A stretch of 7,301 nt of DNA, from positions 1 through 7,301 of the forward strand of contig JACRCS010000795.1 of assembly GCA_016218905.1 (NCBI GenBank). Reading direction: 5' to 3'. A program made the translations under genes and the position numbers. Each line of letters opens with the position of its first letter. Position 1 is the stretch's first letter. Below the pieces are notes generated by a model. That model saw only the letters and a list, made by a program, of their open reading frames with translations, made no database searches and was not told where the DNA came from. Below, piece by piece: positions 5,696-7,301 of the stretch. Source of the stretch: Deltaproteobacteria bacterium (GTDB lineage: Bacteria > Desulfobacterota_C > Deferrisomatia > Deferrisomatales > JACRMM01).

Positions 5696-6646
5696 TCAGA
5701 TGCCGCGCCGGTGCAGCTCTTGCAGGTAGTCGACGAGATTCTTCCGGACGGCGGCGGCCTGCTCCGGCGTCCAGCGGCGGAAGCCCTCGCCCGTCTTCAT
5801 GCCGAGCTTTCCGTCCTTGACGAGCTGCTTCAGGTACGGGAGCGGCCCGGGGGTTCGGTCGATGTCGGGGAGGACCGTCTCGTGGATCGCCAGCGAGAGG
5901 TCCGTCCCGACGAGGTCGGCCGTCTCGAGCGGCCCGAGGACGGCGAGGCGCCTTCCGAAGCTCGCCTTGATGACGGTGTCGACGGTCTCCGCGTCGCAGA
6001 CGCCGTTCTGGACGAGGGCCATCGCCTCGCGCCATAGGGCGTGCTGGAGGCGGTTCCCGACGAAGCCGGGGACGTCCTTGTTTACGGTGACCGGCGTCTT
6101 GCCAGCCGCGACGAGGAGCTCCGTCATCGAGGCGACGGCCGCGTCGGAGGTGTCCGCGGTCCGGATCACCTCGACGAGAGGGACGAGGAACGGCGGGTTC
6201 CACCAGTGGGTGCCGAGGGTCCTCTCCCGCCGCGCGAGCCCCTTCATGATCTGCGTGATCGGAATGACCGAGGTGTTGCTCGCCAGGAGCGCCTCCGCCG
6301 GCGCGTGGCGCTCCACCTCGGCGAAGAGGCGCTGCTTGATCTCGAGGTTCTCCGGGCCGGCCTCGAAGACGACGTCCGCGGTGCGGACGGCGTCCGCGAG
6401 GTCGGCGCACGGCGTGACGCGCTCGGCGCAGGCCGGGTCCTCGCCGAGGTCCGAGGAGACTCCCCGGACCTTGTCGCGGAGCACCGCGAGCGCGGGGGCG
6501 GCCGTGTCGAAGACCGACACGTCGTGCCCCTTCGCCGCGAAGACCTGCGCGATGCCGTGCCCCATGAGCCCGGCGCCGAGGATGACTATGCGCGGCTTCC
6601 CGGGGGGCGCTGTTCGCCGCCCCCCGGACCCCCCAGACCCCTTCAC
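5696..6646 (-). CDS. 3-hydroxyacyl-CoA dehydrogenase family protein (NAD-dependent)
   Basis: This NAD-dependent 3-hydroxyacyl-CoA dehydrogenase-type enzyme has about 316 residues. The Rossmann motif GAGLMG (24-29) is followed by D47, expected to bind the NAD ribose. The catalytic and substrate residues of the family fall at the expected spacing: S126 in SNTS, H147 in GTHWWNPP, E159 in PLVEVI and N198 in GFVGNRL. The C-terminal helical domain ends in LGMKTGEGFRRW. It should oxidise a hydroxyacyl-CoA or related hydroxy acid to the 3-oxo product. WWNPP replaces the HFFNP common in 3-hydroxybutyryl-CoA dehydrogenases, so the substrate may differ. No ATG is available; GTG at 6646 or at 6658 are the only sensible starts, 16 or 4 nt after the stop of the dehydrogenase gene. 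The first 18 residues are an odd Gly/Ser/Pro-rich leader encoded by G tracts. Confidence 0.9.
   Translation of the reverse strand: MKGSGGSGGRRTAPPGKPRIVILGAGLMGHGIAQVFAAKGHDVSVFDTAAPALAVLRDKVRGVSSDLGEDPACAERVTPCADLADAVRTADVVFEAGPENLEIKQRLFAEVERHAPAEALLASNTSVIPITQIMKGLARRERTLGTHWWNPPFLVPLVEVIRTADTSDAAVASMTELLVAAGKTPVTVNKDVPGFVGNRLQHALWREAMALVQNGVCDAETVDTVIKASFGRRLAVLGPLETADLVGTDLSLAIHETVLPDIDRTPGPLPYLKQLVKDGKLGMKTGEGFRRWTPEQAAAVRKNLVDYLQELHRRGI
6600..6627. repeat. GC hairpin inside the start of the hydroxyacyl-CoA dehydrogenase gene
   Basis: CCGGGGGGCG (6600-6609) and CGCCCCCCGG (6618-6627) form a perfect 10-bp inverted repeat with an 8-nt loop. It lies within codons 7-16 of the dehydrogenase, just after the GTG start, so it could hinder translation initiation or early elongation. 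Its left arm resembles that of the hairpin at 5634-5656 (both read CCCGGGGG, a purine, then CGCT). Confidence 0.6.
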
Positions 6647-6662
6647 CTCGCCGCCCACGCTC

Positions 6663-7301
6663 TCAGCCCGCCGTGTAACCGCCGTCGGCGTCGACGGTGT
6701 GGCCCGTGTAGAAGTCGGACGCCTTCGAGACGAGGAAGAGGAGCGGGCCGGCCAGGTCCTCGGGCTCGCCGAGGCGGCCGAGCGGGACGCGCGCCAGGAA
6801 CCCGGCGCGGACCGCCTTCGCCCTCTCGTCGTCGGCGAACATCCACGCCGTGAGGGCCGAGCGGAAGACGGTCGGCGCAATCGCGTTGACCGTGATGCCG
6901 TACTTGCCCCACTCGCAGCCGAGGGCGCGGGTAATCCCGTCGACCGCCGCCTTGGAGGAGCAGTAGGCGCTGTAGCCCATCGGGTGGCCGAGCTTGGCGC
7001 GCGCCGACGACATGAGGACGACCTTGCCGCCGCCTCCACGCGCAATCGCACGCTTGCCGAACTCGCGGCAGAGGAGCCACGAGGCCGTGACGTTCGCTTC
7101 CATCACCTTCGCGAAGCGCTCGGGGGCCATGTCGACGATCGGCGAGACGTCGTTCATCCCGGAGCCGACGACGAGGATATCGACCTGTCCGAACCGGGCC
7201 ACGGCAGCGTCGAAGATGGCCGTGCAGTCGGCCTCGGTGTTCGGGCGGCGACCCACGGTCTCGACCTCGGCGGCGTAGGCGCGGCACTCGGCGGCCGTGG
7301 C
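6663..7301 (-). CDS. short-chain dehydrogenase/reductase, N-terminus beyond window
   Basis: This is an NAD(P)-dependent SDR-family oxidoreductase. The 212 residues present lack the first part (the glycine-rich cofactor motif), because the open frame runs off the right edge at 7301; the GTG at 7256 is internal. Visible family elements, numbered from the edge, are the structural Asn N70 (EANVTASW), the catalytic Ser in LMSS (98-99), Tyr113 and Lys117 in the YCSSK active site, the ITVNAIAPT segment after the active-site helix, and the C-terminal VDADGGYTAG. The usual NNAG motif is replaced by VGSGMN (45-50). Classical SDRs oxidise secondary alcohols; given the downstream genes, oxidation of a hydroxy acid such as 3-hydroxybutyrate, or of a related alcohol, is plausible but not shown. 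Its stop lies 4 or 16 nt from the next start, so it is the first visible gene of the operon. Confidence 0.9.
   Translation of the reverse strand, partial: ATAAECRAYAAEVETVGRRPNTEADCTAIFDAAVARFGQVDILVVGSGMNDVSPIVDMAPERFAKVMEANVTASWLLCREFGKRAIARGGGGKVVLMSSARAKLGHPMGYSAYCSSKAAVDGITRALGCEWGKYGITVNAIAPTVFRSALTAWMFADDERAKAVRAGFLARVPLGRLGEPEDLAGPLLFLVSKASDFYTGHTVDADGGYTAG

Noticed and set aside
3996..5729. A 577-codon plus-strand open frame opposite the thiolase and CoA-transferase genes
   Set aside because: It is Arg/Pro/Gly-rich with no recognisable fold and lies antisense to well-conserved genes; long antisense frames are expected at this GC content.
1..7301. CRISPR arrays, tRNA or rRNA genes, transposases and attachment sites
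   Set aside because: No regularly spaced direct repeats, RNA gene signatures or recombinase/transposase coding sequence were seen on either strand.

Overview
The window is a GC-rich bacterial segment. Codons strongly prefer G or C at the third position, and lysine is mostly AAG. It holds acyl-CoA and ketone-body type catabolic genes plus a small redox module. The gene content (two-subunit CoA transferase, thiolase, AprA-like flavoprotein with a two-cluster ferredoxin) fits an environmental GC-rich lineage such as Acidobacteriota or a deltaproteobacterium-like group. No rRNA or other taxonomic marker is present, so this placement is a guess.

Almost every gene lies on the minus strand, so transcription runs from the right end of the window to the left. 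From right to left: a short-chain dehydrogenase whose N-terminus is cut by the right edge (6663-7301); a 3-hydroxyacyl-CoA dehydrogenase (5696-6646); an acetyl-CoA acetyltransferase-type thiolase (4437-5618); the A and B subunits of a 3-oxoacid CoA-transferase (3736-4434 and 3078-3734); an NTF2/SnoaL-like protein (2395-3006); a doubtful 61-residue ORF (2200-2385); an IclR-family regulator (1434-2222); a two-[4Fe-4S] ferredoxin (1073-1327); and the N-terminal part of an AprA/fumarate-reductase-like flavoprotein (633-1046). Spacing is tight (overlapping stop/start, 1-nt and 9-nt gaps), which suggests a polycistronic unit. A near-consensus sigma70-type promoter at 1372-1401, just after iclR, starts a separate ferredoxin-flavoprotein transcript. 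Its spacer contains a perfect 12-bp palindrome, a good candidate operator.

Pathway logic, inferred from families: the two dehydrogenases would oxidise a hydroxy acid or hydroxyacyl-CoA to the 3-oxo level, the CoA-transferase would activate a 3-oxoacid such as acetoacetate with succinyl-CoA or acetyl-CoA, and the thiolase would cleave the 3-oxoacyl-CoA to acetyl-CoA. The ferredoxin-flavoprotein pair looks like an electron-transfer oxidoreductase of unknown substrate. IclR may control this pair or the whole cluster.

The main anomaly is at the left end. The flavoprotein gene is split into two convergent pieces. The N-terminal 138 codons read leftward to base 633. The continuation of the same protein reads rightward from base 2 to about base 641, and it also carries a frameshift near 437-447. 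The two pieces abut in protein space with almost nothing missing and meet at a short sequence that can serve both reading directions. The result is either a real small inversion or an assembly/amplification chimera at a contig end. The C-terminus of the flavoprotein is not in the window.
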